Source: JBFWIL01 sp050256015 (GTDB taxonomy: Bacteria > Bacteroidota > Bacteroidia > Bacteroidales > Prolixibacteraceae). From it: a DNA stretch of 22,072 nucleotides. This document shows, in pieces, positions 1-8,091 of this stretch. The DNA is taken from assembly GCA_050256015.1 (NCBI GenBank), contig JBFWIL010000010.1, forward strand, positions 1 through 22,072, read 5' to 3'. The notes below the pieces were generated by a model. It was given only the letters and a program-made list of their open reading frames with translations, was not told where the DNA came from and did no database searches. Made by a program: the position numbers and the translations under genes. The number at the start of each line of letters is the position of its first letter. Within the stretch, counting starts at the first letter, position 1.

Positions 1-1
1 T

Positions 2-226
2 GGTTTATTGGATGATCTCGCATGGGAGTTTGTGGCGGAACACCATCGTCGTCAGGATTTAATCCGTTTCCATTTAACCGGTTCTAATGTAAATGTTTTC
101 AATGGTAAATCATGGTTTTGTAAAGATGCAGAAACAGATCCTAATGATATACATTGTAATATCTATCCCCTGTCCAAAAAAGTTATGGATGGCAATCCTA
201 ATCTAATACAAAATCCGGGATATTAA
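2..226 (+). CDS. RagB/SusD family outer-membrane lipoprotein, C-terminal end (partial)
   Basis: Only the last 74 residues are in the window; the reading frame is open to the left edge, so the TTG at 8 is internal and not a start. The C-terminus has the usual SusD pattern: a helix with E-F-x-x-E-x-x-R-R-x-D-L-I-R-F, then a loop with a tryptophan, then Y-P-L-S and the family-typical ending N-P-N-L-I-Q-N-P-G-Y. SusD-like proteins are surface lipoproteins that cap a SusC TonB-dependent transporter and hand over glycans. The SusC partner is expected just upstream, outside the window. The next gene begins 24 bases after the stop, so this is probably the same operon. Family assignment is firm; the ligand cannot be read from this fragment. 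Confidence 0.93.
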   Translation, partial: GLLDDLAWEFVAEHHRRQDLIRFHLTGSNVNVFNGKSWFCKDAETDPNDIHCNIYPLSKKVMDGNPNLIQNPGY

Positions 227-250
227 TTTTTAGAATTAAAAACAATTGGT

Positions 251-1267
251 ATGAAACGTAATTTAATATATCTATTAATAAGTTGCTTTATGACTGCTTT
301 TGTTGCCTGTGATGATGACATATTGGATGCAACGAGCAAGCATGAATACAGCGAAAGCGAGAATCCTTATTTAAGGCCTGATGCTGATGCAATCATATCT
401 GCTGATTTCGAATTTGATGCCGGGCATATTGAGGCCGATACCATCTTTTTGGATGATTATGCCGACAAATTCTCTGAAAAAATAAATATGACAGTGGAAC
501 AGGTAATTAGTGGACTGGCGAATGGTACGGTGGTATTTTACAGTATTAATTCGGCCCGGGGCTATTGGAACCGGACAGAACCGACAAAAGATAATACCGG
601 ATGGTACTATAACAGTGCCGGTGGGGTTATCGCTAATGTTGACGGATACGTCGCAACCATTGATCTTGATAAAACAAATAAAGCATTGATCATAGATATG
701 GCAGACGATGTAAAAGCAGGAACAGTACTTGCTTTGAACGTTGGTTTCGCCGTGAATGGTCCCGATTACGATGATTATGTACGCTTTTCATTCAATGTGT
801 CGGTAACCGACCCGTCCATTATCATTACGAATGTCACGATTCCTGATGGCGATTACGCCTCTGCCGGCATTTACTTTAACCAATACGCAGAAACAATCCA
901 GATATGTATGGGAATGAATGTTAAGGAATTCCTGGACAATCTCGATTATAATGGCGACACAGGCGAAGAAACTGATGGAAATATTCACATGTATGTTATA
1001 AATAACGAAACAGGGGAATGGGATGAAACAAGCGGTTATACAGCAGAAAAACCTGGTTATTGGATGAATGCTGAAGGGGCTGTGTGTGATTATGGAGTTA
1101 CAGGTTATTCATTATATGCAAATACGAAAAACGGAGATCAGGTTCTGTTAATAGGAAGAGCGCCTGAACTGGCCGCAGGAACTACTTTTACCATCAGTAT
1201 CGGTTATAAGGATACAACCAATGAGAATAACTTTTTCCGGTTAATTATAACAGCAACTTTAGAGTAA
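251..1267 (+). CDS. Surface lipoprotein with two tandem DUF4859-like domains
   Basis: This is a 338-residue secreted protein. The N-terminus is a lipoprotein signal with lipobox A-F-V-A-C (Cys20) followed directly by D-D-D, which fits the Bacteroidota lipoprotein export signal for the cell surface. The mature part contains two similar units, about residues 55-185 and 195-338. Both have G-[WY]-[YW]-x-N-[SA]-x-G, then a G-Y segment, then A-G-T-[VT]-[LF] and a final beta-rich stretch with F-x-F/F-R-L. I recognise this as resembling DUF4859, a beta-sandwich domain found near glycoside hydrolases in Bacteroidota. Its place right after susD, where SusE/SusF-type proteins usually sit, suggests an accessory glycan-binding protein. 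No catalytic motif is visible. The lipoprotein call is firm, the DUF assignment is from memory of the family, and the binding role is inferred. Confidence 0.8.
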   Translation: MKRNLIYLLISCFMTAFVACDDDILDATSKHEYSESENPYLRPDADAIISADFEFDAGHIEADTIFLDDYADKFSEKINMTVEQVISGLANGTVVFYSINSARGYWNRTEPTKDNTGWYYNSAGGVIANVDGYVATIDLDKTNKALIIDMADDVKAGTVLALNVGFAVNGPDYDDYVRFSFNVSVTDPSIIITNVTIPDGDYASAGIYFNQYAETIQICMGMNVKEFLDNLDYNGDTGEETDGNIHMYVINNETGEWDETSGYTAEKPGYWMNAEGAVCDYGVTGYSLYANTKNGDQVLLIGRAPELAAGTTFTISIGYKDTTNENNFFRLIITATLE

Positions 1268-1291
1268 AAATTACATGTAAACATGGATGTT

Positions 1292-1331
1292 GATTTTGTC
1301 TGGCTGAAGCATGCTTCAGCCAGACAAAATC
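1292..1331. repeat. Perfect 40-bp palindrome (20-base arms, no spacer)
   Basis: The left arm GATTTTGTCTGGCTGAAGCA at 1292-1311 is the exact reverse complement of 1312-1331, with GCATGC at the centre. As RNA it would form a very stable hairpin of about 18 pairs with a 4-base loop. It lies in the 134-base gap between the DUF4859 and DUF6055 genes. The T-run is on the 5' side and the A-run on the 3' side on both strands, so neither strand shows a stem followed by a U-tract. It could be an mRNA-stability or attenuation element, a protein-binding site, or a REP-like repeat. Confidence 0.9.
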
Positions 1332-1401
1332 TTCAGAACACTCGTTCATCATCAATACGATCTTGTCGTAAATAAAAAATATAAAAGAAACTTCACAGGA
1401 G

Positions 1402-2970
1402 ATGATAGCTTCAAGTTGCAGTAAACAGCAAGATATAAAGATCTTTAGATTGAGTTCGTTCTCATTTTTCACATTTTTATTTGCAGGTTTTATGATGGGG
1501 TGCGGTGAAGAGCATATTAACCCCGTTACAGAGCCTACCCAAAAAGAAGAACTTCAGGATACCGTAACGATTCTTGATCCGTCAACCGTTGAGACAAGCA
1601 AGATATATATTCCTCAGGATTTACAGGGAGTCAATCTCTATAAGAGCTCAGGCACGTGGTACTATGGAAGAAGCAGGCAATCAGACCATTTCATTGTATT
1701 TTGGGGTGCAGGCTACGGGAAAAACGATCCGAATGCTTCAGATGTGCCGGAGCCCTATCGTGTCAACATTGACGATTTGCTTGAAAAGGCCGAGGAGTTT
1801 TACGACATGAATATCAATAAGCTGAAGTTTGCTGAACTTGAAACTGGAAAATCAAATCTCGACAAGTATAAGATGATGATATTCATTCTTTATCAGGAAG
1901 AATGGCTGGCAACCGGAGCCGGTTACGATGATGTTATTGGCGCACTTTGGGTAAGCCCGGGTACCTGTCATCCTGTGGGCTCTGTTGTTGCCCATGAAAT
2001 AGGTCATAGTTTCCAGTATCAGGTATATTGTGATCTGAAAAACGGAAGTGGGTTCAGATATGGTTTTGGAGGAAACGGAGGTAATACATTCTGGGAACAA
2101 TGTGCCCAGTGGCAGGCTTACCAAAGTTATCCGGAACAAATATTTGACTCGTATCACTTCTCCGTGTATTGCGATAATTACCATCGTCATATTTGTCACG
2201 AAAACTATCGTTACGCCAGTTATTTTATTCATTACTACTGGGCAGACAAACATGGAATTGACATCGTGGGGAGAATATGGAGAGAAGCACATGAACCCGA
2301 AGATCCGCTGCAAGCTTATATGCGTATTACCGGAATTTCAGCAGAGGAGCTGAATGACGAAATATACGACGCTGCAACACGAATGGTTACCTGGGATATT
2401 GACGCAATCCGTAAGCTGGGGAAAAATTATATTGGCCGTCAAACCTTTAATTCAACCCGGAAAGAAGACGGGAGCTACCAGGTATCGTACGACCGCTGCC
2501 CCGGGACAACCGGATACAATGTTATCCGGTTGAATGTTCCAGATGCCGGAACCGTAATCGAAACGGAATTTACCGGAATGACAAATGCCGACGGATATAA
2601 TCAGGTTACAGACCAAACCCGGGAAGGATGGCGTTATGGTTTTGTAGCCCTTCTTGAGGATGAAACAAGAATATACGGGAATATGAATAAGGGGTCAAAG
2701 AATACTGTTTCATTTACCGTTCCTGAAAAATGTAGTAAACTTTGGTTTGTAGTTACCGGAGCACCCAACTCTTATGCTGCACATGCATGGGATGAAAAAG
2801 AAAGCAATGACGATCAATGGCCTTATAAAGTGAAATTTACAAACACCGATCTCTATGGCAGCTCTGTTTATGACATCACCGAAACCAGGCAAAACGCGAA
2901 TTTGCCCCGTAATATCAACCTGCCGGTCAGTTCAGCAGCCCGCCGGGAAACGACTGTCAAACAGGCATAA
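1402..2970 (+). CDS. DUF6055-like lipoprotein, putative zinc metallopeptidase
   Basis: This is a 522-residue lipoprotein. Residues 17-33 form a hydrophobic signal ending in a lipobox with Cys34, followed by G-E-E. ATG at 1402 is the only reasonable start upstream of that signal; it gives a rather long n-region, and two earlier stops of the previous gene rule out fusion. The core carries H198-E-I-G-H202, the HExxH signature of zincin peptidases, and E232 in F-W-E-Q-C-A-Q-W is a good candidate third zinc ligand about 30 residues later. Residues about 350-500 look like a C-terminal beta-sandwich. The pattern fits the DUF6055 family of secreted proteins common in gut and plant-degrading Bacteroidota. 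With the neighbouring glycosidases it may cut the protein part of a glycoprotein or mucin-like substrate. The metal site is seen; peptidase activity is inferred. Confidence 0.78.
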   Translation: MIASSCSKQQDIKIFRLSSFSFFTFLFAGFMMGCGEEHINPVTEPTQKEELQDTVTILDPSTVETSKIYIPQDLQGVNLYKSSGTWYYGRSRQSDHFIVFWGAGYGKNDPNASDVPEPYRVNIDDLLEKAEEFYDMNINKLKFAELETGKSNLDKYKMMIFILYQEEWLATGAGYDDVIGALWVSPGTCHPVGSVVAHEIGHSFQYQVYCDLKNGSGFRYGFGGNGGNTFWEQCAQWQAYQSYPEQIFDSYHFSVYCDNYHRHICHENYRYASYFIHYYWADKHGIDIVGRIWREAHEPEDPLQAYMRITGISAEELNDEIYDAATRMVTWDIDAIRKLGKNYIGRQTFNSTRKEDGSYQVSYDRCPGTTGYNVIRLNVPDAGTVIETEFTGMTNADGYNQVTDQTREGWRYGFVALLEDETRIYGNMNKGSKNTVSFTVPEKCSKLWFVVTGAPNSYAAHAWDEKESNDDQWPYKVKFTNTDLYGSSVYDITETRQNANLPRNINLPVSSAARRETTVKQA

Positions 2971-2992
2971 AGCATCCATAACAGCATTATTC

Positions 2993-5167
2993 ATGAAAAC
3001 CTATTTTTTACTTTGGCTCATACTTATCTCAGCTTCCTTGTACGGACAGAAAATCAGATATGATACTCCGGGTGCGGGAAATCCCCTTCTTCCCGGTTAT
3101 TTTGCCGATCCCACCATCCGCAAATTCGGAGATATCTATTATTTGTATACAACCACCGACGGCATAAAACTCGCCTCGGGTGAACCCCAGGTTTGGATCA
3201 GTGAAGATTTTGTGAACTGGTACAATTATGAGATAGATATCGACTTGCCTGACGGACTGACCAATTGCTGGGCTCCGGATGTGCTTGAAGGAACTGATGG
3301 CAATTATTACTATTTCATGGGGAATTGCCAATTCGGCTGTAATATCTATGGCTATGTATCTGACTCACCCATGGGCCCGTGGCGGCAGGTTAATGAAGGA
3401 AAGCCTGTGATCCCCGTCGAATCGGGGAAAAAAGACCTTCCTGCATTGGATGCCCAGTTTTTTCGTGATGAAGATGGTTCTCTGTACTCCTATTTCGGGA
3501 CCTGGTGCTCCACATTTGGCGGAATAGGCTGGGGGAAGTTCAGCACGGATAATAACTTTATACTGGAAAAACAGGGCTTTATTCCCATGGAACAGATTCC
3601 CCAGGCTTTTGAAGCCGCTTACATGCTAAAAAAAGACAGCATCTATTTTCTAATGTATTCTTCAGGAGACTGTCGACTGAATAGTTATGCCGTTCATTAT
3701 GCCTGGTCAGAGCATCCTGAAGGTCCGTTCGTGTATGGAGTAAACAATCCGATTTTAGCTTCCGGCGACGGTGGTGCCATCGACGGGCCGGGACATCATT
3801 CCATATTAAAGGAAGGGGACAGTTATTATATCGTTTATCACCGGCATAACAACCCGCACAGCACCGGCGGCGAATTCCGGCAGGTTTGCGTGGACAAAAT
3901 GACTTTTGCGGATGCATACACCATCCTTGCCATTTCACCAGGCCACAAAGGTGTCGGTTACCTTGGGAAAGAGTCTCTGCCGCCTGCCAATCTGGCCTTC
4001 CAGGCAAAAACTTCTGCCTCTTCGTTTTACCATTTAATTGCAGAAAAAAACCGGTATTCCGGTAAGTCGGTCGACCACAAGTTTCTTCCCGAATATGCGG
4101 TGGATGACAACAACGGAACATTATGGAAAGCTTCCAGTGGATCATTGCCTCAATCGCTGACCATCGACCTGGGTAAAGAAATTCCGATAAAAAGAATTGT
4201 CACCGGGTTTGAATACCCTACTTTATATTATCAGTATAAAATCGAAGTATCTTCCAACGGTCAGGATTGGAACTTGTTTGCCAACCGCACCGGCAACAGT
4301 AGAAGCGGTTCGCCAATGATTGATGATAATTCGTTGCAGGCCCGCTATGTAAAACTGACTGTCACGGGAACTGAAAAGGCCGGCATGTATGCAGCGGTAT
4401 GGAATTTGAAAGTTTATGATAAACTGTTTAAAGTTCCGCCATTTCAGAATAAAGAAGTTACAGAGGGTCCCGGAGCTGACAGTTCCGGTTCGCTTCTTGT
4501 GGATTTAAACTTCAAAGATGAACCTTCCGGCAAAATAAGACAGGACATCAAGAATCAAGGGAGTTTGCAAAAAGGCTTTTCCCCGGTCGGAAGTCCGTTA
4601 ATATCAGAAAAAGAGGGAGCAAAAGCTCTTCTGCTGGATGGGAACAGCTATCTGGAATTCACAGGGGATCCTCCCGAAAGCCTGAACTGGAACTCGGCTT
4701 ACACCGCTGCGGTTTGGGTTTATAATCCTGAAACAAGCCCGGGTGAATGTTTGCTTTACTGGAACTCGCGGGAAAACATGTTGCAGGCCTCTTATGCGGC
4801 ATTGATGTACGGAAAAGAAAACTATGGCGCGGTGGCCCACGGAGACGGTGCGGTGGATATTCCTTTCAAAGAACTTCCTTCGCCGGGAACGTGGCACCAT
4901 ATAGCTGCGACTTTTGACGGAATGCTGGAATGTGTTTATGTAGATGGCAGGCTTGATACGCGTATACCGATGAACTTGTTTGTCAAAACCGACAAAATTC
5001 GGATCGGTGCATCGGGCGAAAACGCGGAAAATTTTACCGGTTATATTGCCCGGGCGCAATTGTATGACAAATGTTTGCCAAAAGAGGAAATTCAGGCGCT
5101 GATAGAACAAACGAAACCGAATGGAAAAAAGTTTCTCATCAGACATAATGAATTGAACAAAAAATGA
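2993..5167 (+). CDS. GH43 family glycosidase with F5/8 type C (CBM32-like) and LamG-like domains
   Basis: I chose ATG at 2993 because it begins a clean signal peptide (M-K-T-Y-F-L-L-W-L-I-L-I, cleavage near L-Y-G-Q) and lies 22 bases after the previous stop. An upstream in-frame ATG at 2855 would overlap the DUF6055 gene by 116 bases and bury the signal. The 724-residue protein has three parts. Residues about 25-335 form a five-bladed GH43 propeller with A-D39-P-T-I (base), L-D153-A-Q-F (pKa modulator) and A-F-E207-A-A (acid). Residues about 337-476 form an F5/8 type C fold with A-V-D-D and ending W-N-L-K-V-Y. Residues about 498-702 form a LamG-like domain with T-W-H-H-I-A-A-T-F-D-G. GH43 enzymes release L-arabinofuranose, xylose or galactose from plant glycans; the neighbouring genes favour arabinose or galactose. 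Probably periplasmic. The exact subfamily is not assigned. Confidence 0.92.
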   Translation: MKTYFLLWLILISASLYGQKIRYDTPGAGNPLLPGYFADPTIRKFGDIYYLYTTTDGIKLASGEPQVWISEDFVNWYNYEIDIDLPDGLTNCWAPDVLEGTDGNYYYFMGNCQFGCNIYGYVSDSPMGPWRQVNEGKPVIPVESGKKDLPALDAQFFRDEDGSLYSYFGTWCSTFGGIGWGKFSTDNNFILEKQGFIPMEQIPQAFEAAYMLKKDSIYFLMYSSGDCRLNSYAVHYAWSEHPEGPFVYGVNNPILASGDGGAIDGPGHHSILKEGDSYYIVYHRHNNPHSTGGEFRQVCVDKMTFADAYTILAISPGHKGVGYLGKESLPPANLAFQAKTSASSFYHLIAEKNRYSGKSVDHKFLPEYAVDDNNGTLWKASSGSLPQSLTIDLGKEIPIKRIVTGFEYPTLYYQYKIEVSSNGQDWNLFANRTGNSRSGSPMIDDNSLQARYVKLTVTGTEKAGMYAAVWNLKVYDKLFKVPPFQNKEVTEGPGADSSGSLLVDLNFKDEPSGKIRQDIKNQGSLQKGFSPVGSPLISEKEGAKALLLDGNSYLEFTGDPPESLNWNSAYTAAVWVYNPETSPGECLLYWNSRENMLQASYAALMYGKENYGAVAHGDGAVDIPFKELPSPGTWHHIAATFDGMLECVYVDGRLDTRIPMNLFVKTDKIRIGASGENAENFTGYIARAQLYDKCLPKEEIQALIEQTKPNGKKFLIRHNELNKK

Positions 5168-5198
5168 TTACAGGATTTAAAATTGTAAACTAAACAAA

Positions 5199-7931
5199 AT
5201 GAAAGGATTTCAAAATTTGATATGGAGAACCTGCATGCTCATTTTCCTGTTTTTTGCATCGAACATGAAAGCGCAGGACCCCCCCAAAATCAGTCAACAG
5301 GCTGATGCCCTCCGCCTTGAAAAAGGATTGATGGAATTTTTCACACCAGCAATGCACCTGCAGTTGATAAAGTCCTCTCAAACCGTTGCCGGAATGAAAC
5401 CTGTTGCCGATCCCGGGTTCGATTTTACTCCTGATGAATGGCTAAAAAAAAGAAGCAGCAACGGGTTTTATCACCTGGGAGATCTGAATCTGCGCCTGCG
5501 AAAAGGGACAAACGGGCCCTGGCTCAGTTACTCAACGGCAAACATGCGTGCTCCTGTGCAGGCTTTGCCTGCAGAAGGCAACATGCTTGCTGTCGCCGAC
5601 CTGGCGAATACGTTTCCCGATTCGCTCCCCTTGCAGATCATCCGTAGCTGGGAAGTAGACGATGATCAGCTTATTCTTCGTTTCAAACTGAAAAATACTA
5701 CATCCGCAAGTGTAGAAATCGGGGCGTTGGGAATTCCTTTAATCTTTAACAATATCCTGGAGGGAAAAGAACTCGACCAGGCTCATGCCGATAATGTGTT
5801 TTTTGATCCTTATATCGGGATGGATGCGGGTTACCTTCAAGTGGTCAGGCTGAACGGACATGGCCCGGTATTGTTGGTTGTTCCTGAAGACAATACGCCT
5901 TTTGAGGCTTACCGCCCGCTGCTTGATGACCCGACGCAACGGGGAATCACTTTTGAAGGATTCCACGAATGGATGGTTTTTAGCAAGGCTTATGCCGAAG
6001 AAGAATGGAAAGATGCAAAACCTTGGAACATTCCCGGTTCCGAGGTACTGGAGCCGGGTGAAAGTTATGTAACGGGACTCAGATTTATTATGACCGATCA
6101 GACTGAAAGTATTGAAAAGACCCTGATCCGTAACAATCGCCCTGTAGCCGCAGGCATCCCCGGTTATGTTTTACCGCAGGATGTGAAAGGTCACCTGTTT
6201 CTGAAATACAGCGAAAAAGTCAGTTCAATGAGAGTCGAACCGGAGGGGGCATTGGAAATAACGTCCTCCGGAAAAACAAAAAACGGTTGGCTGAACTACA
6301 CCATACAAGGCATCAAATGGGGACGAGCCCGGCTGCAGATCATATATGGTGACAGCCTTCAGCAAACCGTTAACTATAAAATCATCAAACCCGAATCGCA
6401 GGTGGTAGCCGATAACGGTAATTTTTTAACCACCCGCCAATGGTTTGAAAAATCCGGCGATCTGTTTCACAGAAGCCCTTCTGTTATTACTTATGATTAC
6501 GAAAAGCAGGAACAGGTTACTCAGGATTCCCGTGCGTGGATTTGCGGGCTGAGCGATGAAGGCGGAGCCGGAAGCTGGCTGAACGCCATCATGAAACAAC
6601 TGGTTCAACCTAATCCCGAAGAAATAAGAAAGCTGGAAAGCTTTGTCAATAAGACCTTATGGGGAAGCATCCAGTACAGCGATGGTAATTTGAAATACGG
6701 AGTAAAAAAAAGTATGTTTTTTTATGAACCTGACAGCATGCCCAAAGAGACTTACAGCAAGGATATTGATTTTGACACCTGGGCAGCCTGGAACCGCGAA
6801 GAAGCCGGAGCTACTCACCGTTCGTACAATTACCCGCACGTAGCCGCCGCTCACTGGGTCATGTATCGCCTGGCCCGAAACTACAAAGGACTGGTTTCTC
6901 AACAAAGTTGGCAATGGTATCTTGAACATGCGTACCACACGGTTATTGCCATGGCAGAACAAGCGCCTTATTACGCGCAGTTTGGCCAAATGGAAGGAAC
7001 TGTTTTTCTTCTGATCCTGGATGATTTAAAAAAAGAAGGTTTTGGGGAAATGGCTGAAAATCTTGAAAAAACCATGAAAGTCCGGGCAGATCACTGGGCT
7101 TCGCTGAACTATCCTTTTGGCAGTGAAATGCCTTGGGATTCCACCGGACAGGAAGAAGTGTACATGTGGTCAGATTATTTTGGCTTCGAAGAAAAAGCGC
7201 TGGTCACCCTAAATGCCATACTGGCTTATATGCCAACCATTCCGCATTGGGCTTACAACGGGAATGCCCGTCGTTATTGGGATTTTCTTTATGGCGGACA
7301 ACTTTCCCGCATTGAGCGGATGATCCATCATTATGGTTCAGGTTTAAATGCCATCCCGGTTTTGAACAGGTACAGGGAAAAGCCCGAAGATTTATATTTG
7401 TTACGCGTGGGCTACGGCGGCGTTTTAGGTACGCTGTCCAACATCACTGAGGATGGTTTTGCTCCCTGTGCTTTTCATTCTTTCCCTTCAACCTTAAATA
7501 ATGATGCGATTTCGGGCGATTACGGCTCCGGCTTTTTTGGTTATGCCATAAACACAGCTACCTACATTACGCACGATGAAGAATTTGGCTGGCTGGCTTT
7601 TGGAGGTAACCTCATTCAGCAGAATGAAAACATCACCGTTAATATGACTACCGCCGGAAAATCGCGGGTTTATCTCGCTCCTTACAAATTGTGGTTGACA
7701 TTAAGTGCCGGCTCTTTTAGATCTGTTTCTTTTGATCCGGAAAGGAAAAAGATAAAGCTGGTTTTGGATCGGAAGAATGAATTTACACCCGAGGCCTTTT
7801 TGCAGATACATAATGAACCGGAAATTTCAGAAAACAAATTCAGCATAAAATCATTTTCTCGTGATAGCCGGGGATTGGTTGTTATTCCGCTGGAAGACTC
7901 GCCAAAAACGGTAGAAATATATTCAGACTAA
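5199..7931 (+). CDS. DUF5695-like secreted protein, putative (alpha/alpha)6-toroid glycan-active enzyme
   Basis: This is a 910-residue secreted protein with a type I signal peptide (hydrophobic residues 12-20, cleavage near M-K-A-Q). It starts 31 bases after the GH43 stop. The first half (to about residue 390) is beta-rich, like the beta-sandwich that precedes many toroid glycosidases and lyases. The second half, from about residue 430, is rich in helices with aromatic and acidic motifs such as W-N-R-E-E-A-G-A-T-H-R-S-Y and T-G-Q-E-E-V-Y-M-W-S-D-Y-F-G, the look of a catalytic (alpha/alpha)6 barrel. I associate it with DUF5695 from memory. No characterised activity is known to me, so no reaction is assigned. 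Being placed between a GH43 and a GH127 enzyme makes it a good candidate for an undescribed activity on the same substrate. Confidence 0.7.
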   Translation: MKGFQNLIWRTCMLIFLFFASNMKAQDPPKISQQADALRLEKGLMEFFTPAMHLQLIKSSQTVAGMKPVADPGFDFTPDEWLKKRSSNGFYHLGDLNLRLRKGTNGPWLSYSTANMRAPVQALPAEGNMLAVADLANTFPDSLPLQIIRSWEVDDDQLILRFKLKNTTSASVEIGALGIPLIFNNILEGKELDQAHADNVFFDPYIGMDAGYLQVVRLNGHGPVLLVVPEDNTPFEAYRPLLDDPTQRGITFEGFHEWMVFSKAYAEEEWKDAKPWNIPGSEVLEPGESYVTGLRFIMTDQTESIEKTLIRNNRPVAAGIPGYVLPQDVKGHLFLKYSEKVSSMRVEPEGALEITSSGKTKNGWLNYTIQGIKWGRARLQIIYGDSLQQTVNYKIIKPESQVVADNGNFLTTRQWFEKSGDLFHRSPSVITYDYEKQEQVTQDSRAWICGLSDEGGAGSWLNAIMKQLVQPNPEEIRKLESFVNKTLWGSIQYSDGNLKYGVKKSMFFYEPDSMPKETYSKDIDFDTWAAWNREEAGATHRSYNYPHVAAAHWVMYRLARNYKGLVSQQSWQWYLEHAYHTVIAMAEQAPYYAQFGQMEGTVFLLILDDLKKEGFGEMAENLEKTMKVRADHWASLNYPFGSEMPWDSTGQEEVYMWSDYFGFEEKALVTLNAILAYMPTIPHWAYNGNARRYWDFLYGGQLSRIERMIHHYGSGLNAIPVLNRYREKPEDLYLLRVGYGGVLGTLSNITEDGFAPCAFHSFPSTLNNDAISGDYGSGFFGYAINTATYITHDEEFGWLAFGGNLIQQNENITVNMTTAGKSRVYLAPYKLWLTLSAGSFRSVSFDPERKKIKLVLDRKNEFTPEAFLQIHNEPEISENKFSIKSFSRDSRGLVVIPLEDSPKTVEIYSD

Positions 7932-8091
7932 ATCAAATCAGCAAAAAAAAAACATGACCCGTTCAGGAAACACATTCGTACAAGAAATTGGCACATAGAC
8001 ATGGTTCCTAAGTTAATAATTAACGTTCTTTATTTTCAGAGGAATCAAAACAGAAGACTTATTTAATCATTAATTTTAAATTTATTCGATC

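Noticed and set aside
1292..1331. Reading the 40-bp palindrome as a standard intrinsic terminator
   Set aside because: No U-tract follows the stem on either strand.
2855..2992. Longer start for the GH43 gene at ATG 2855
   Set aside because: It would overlap the DUF6055 gene by 116 bases and place 46 residues before a clear signal peptide that starts at 2993.
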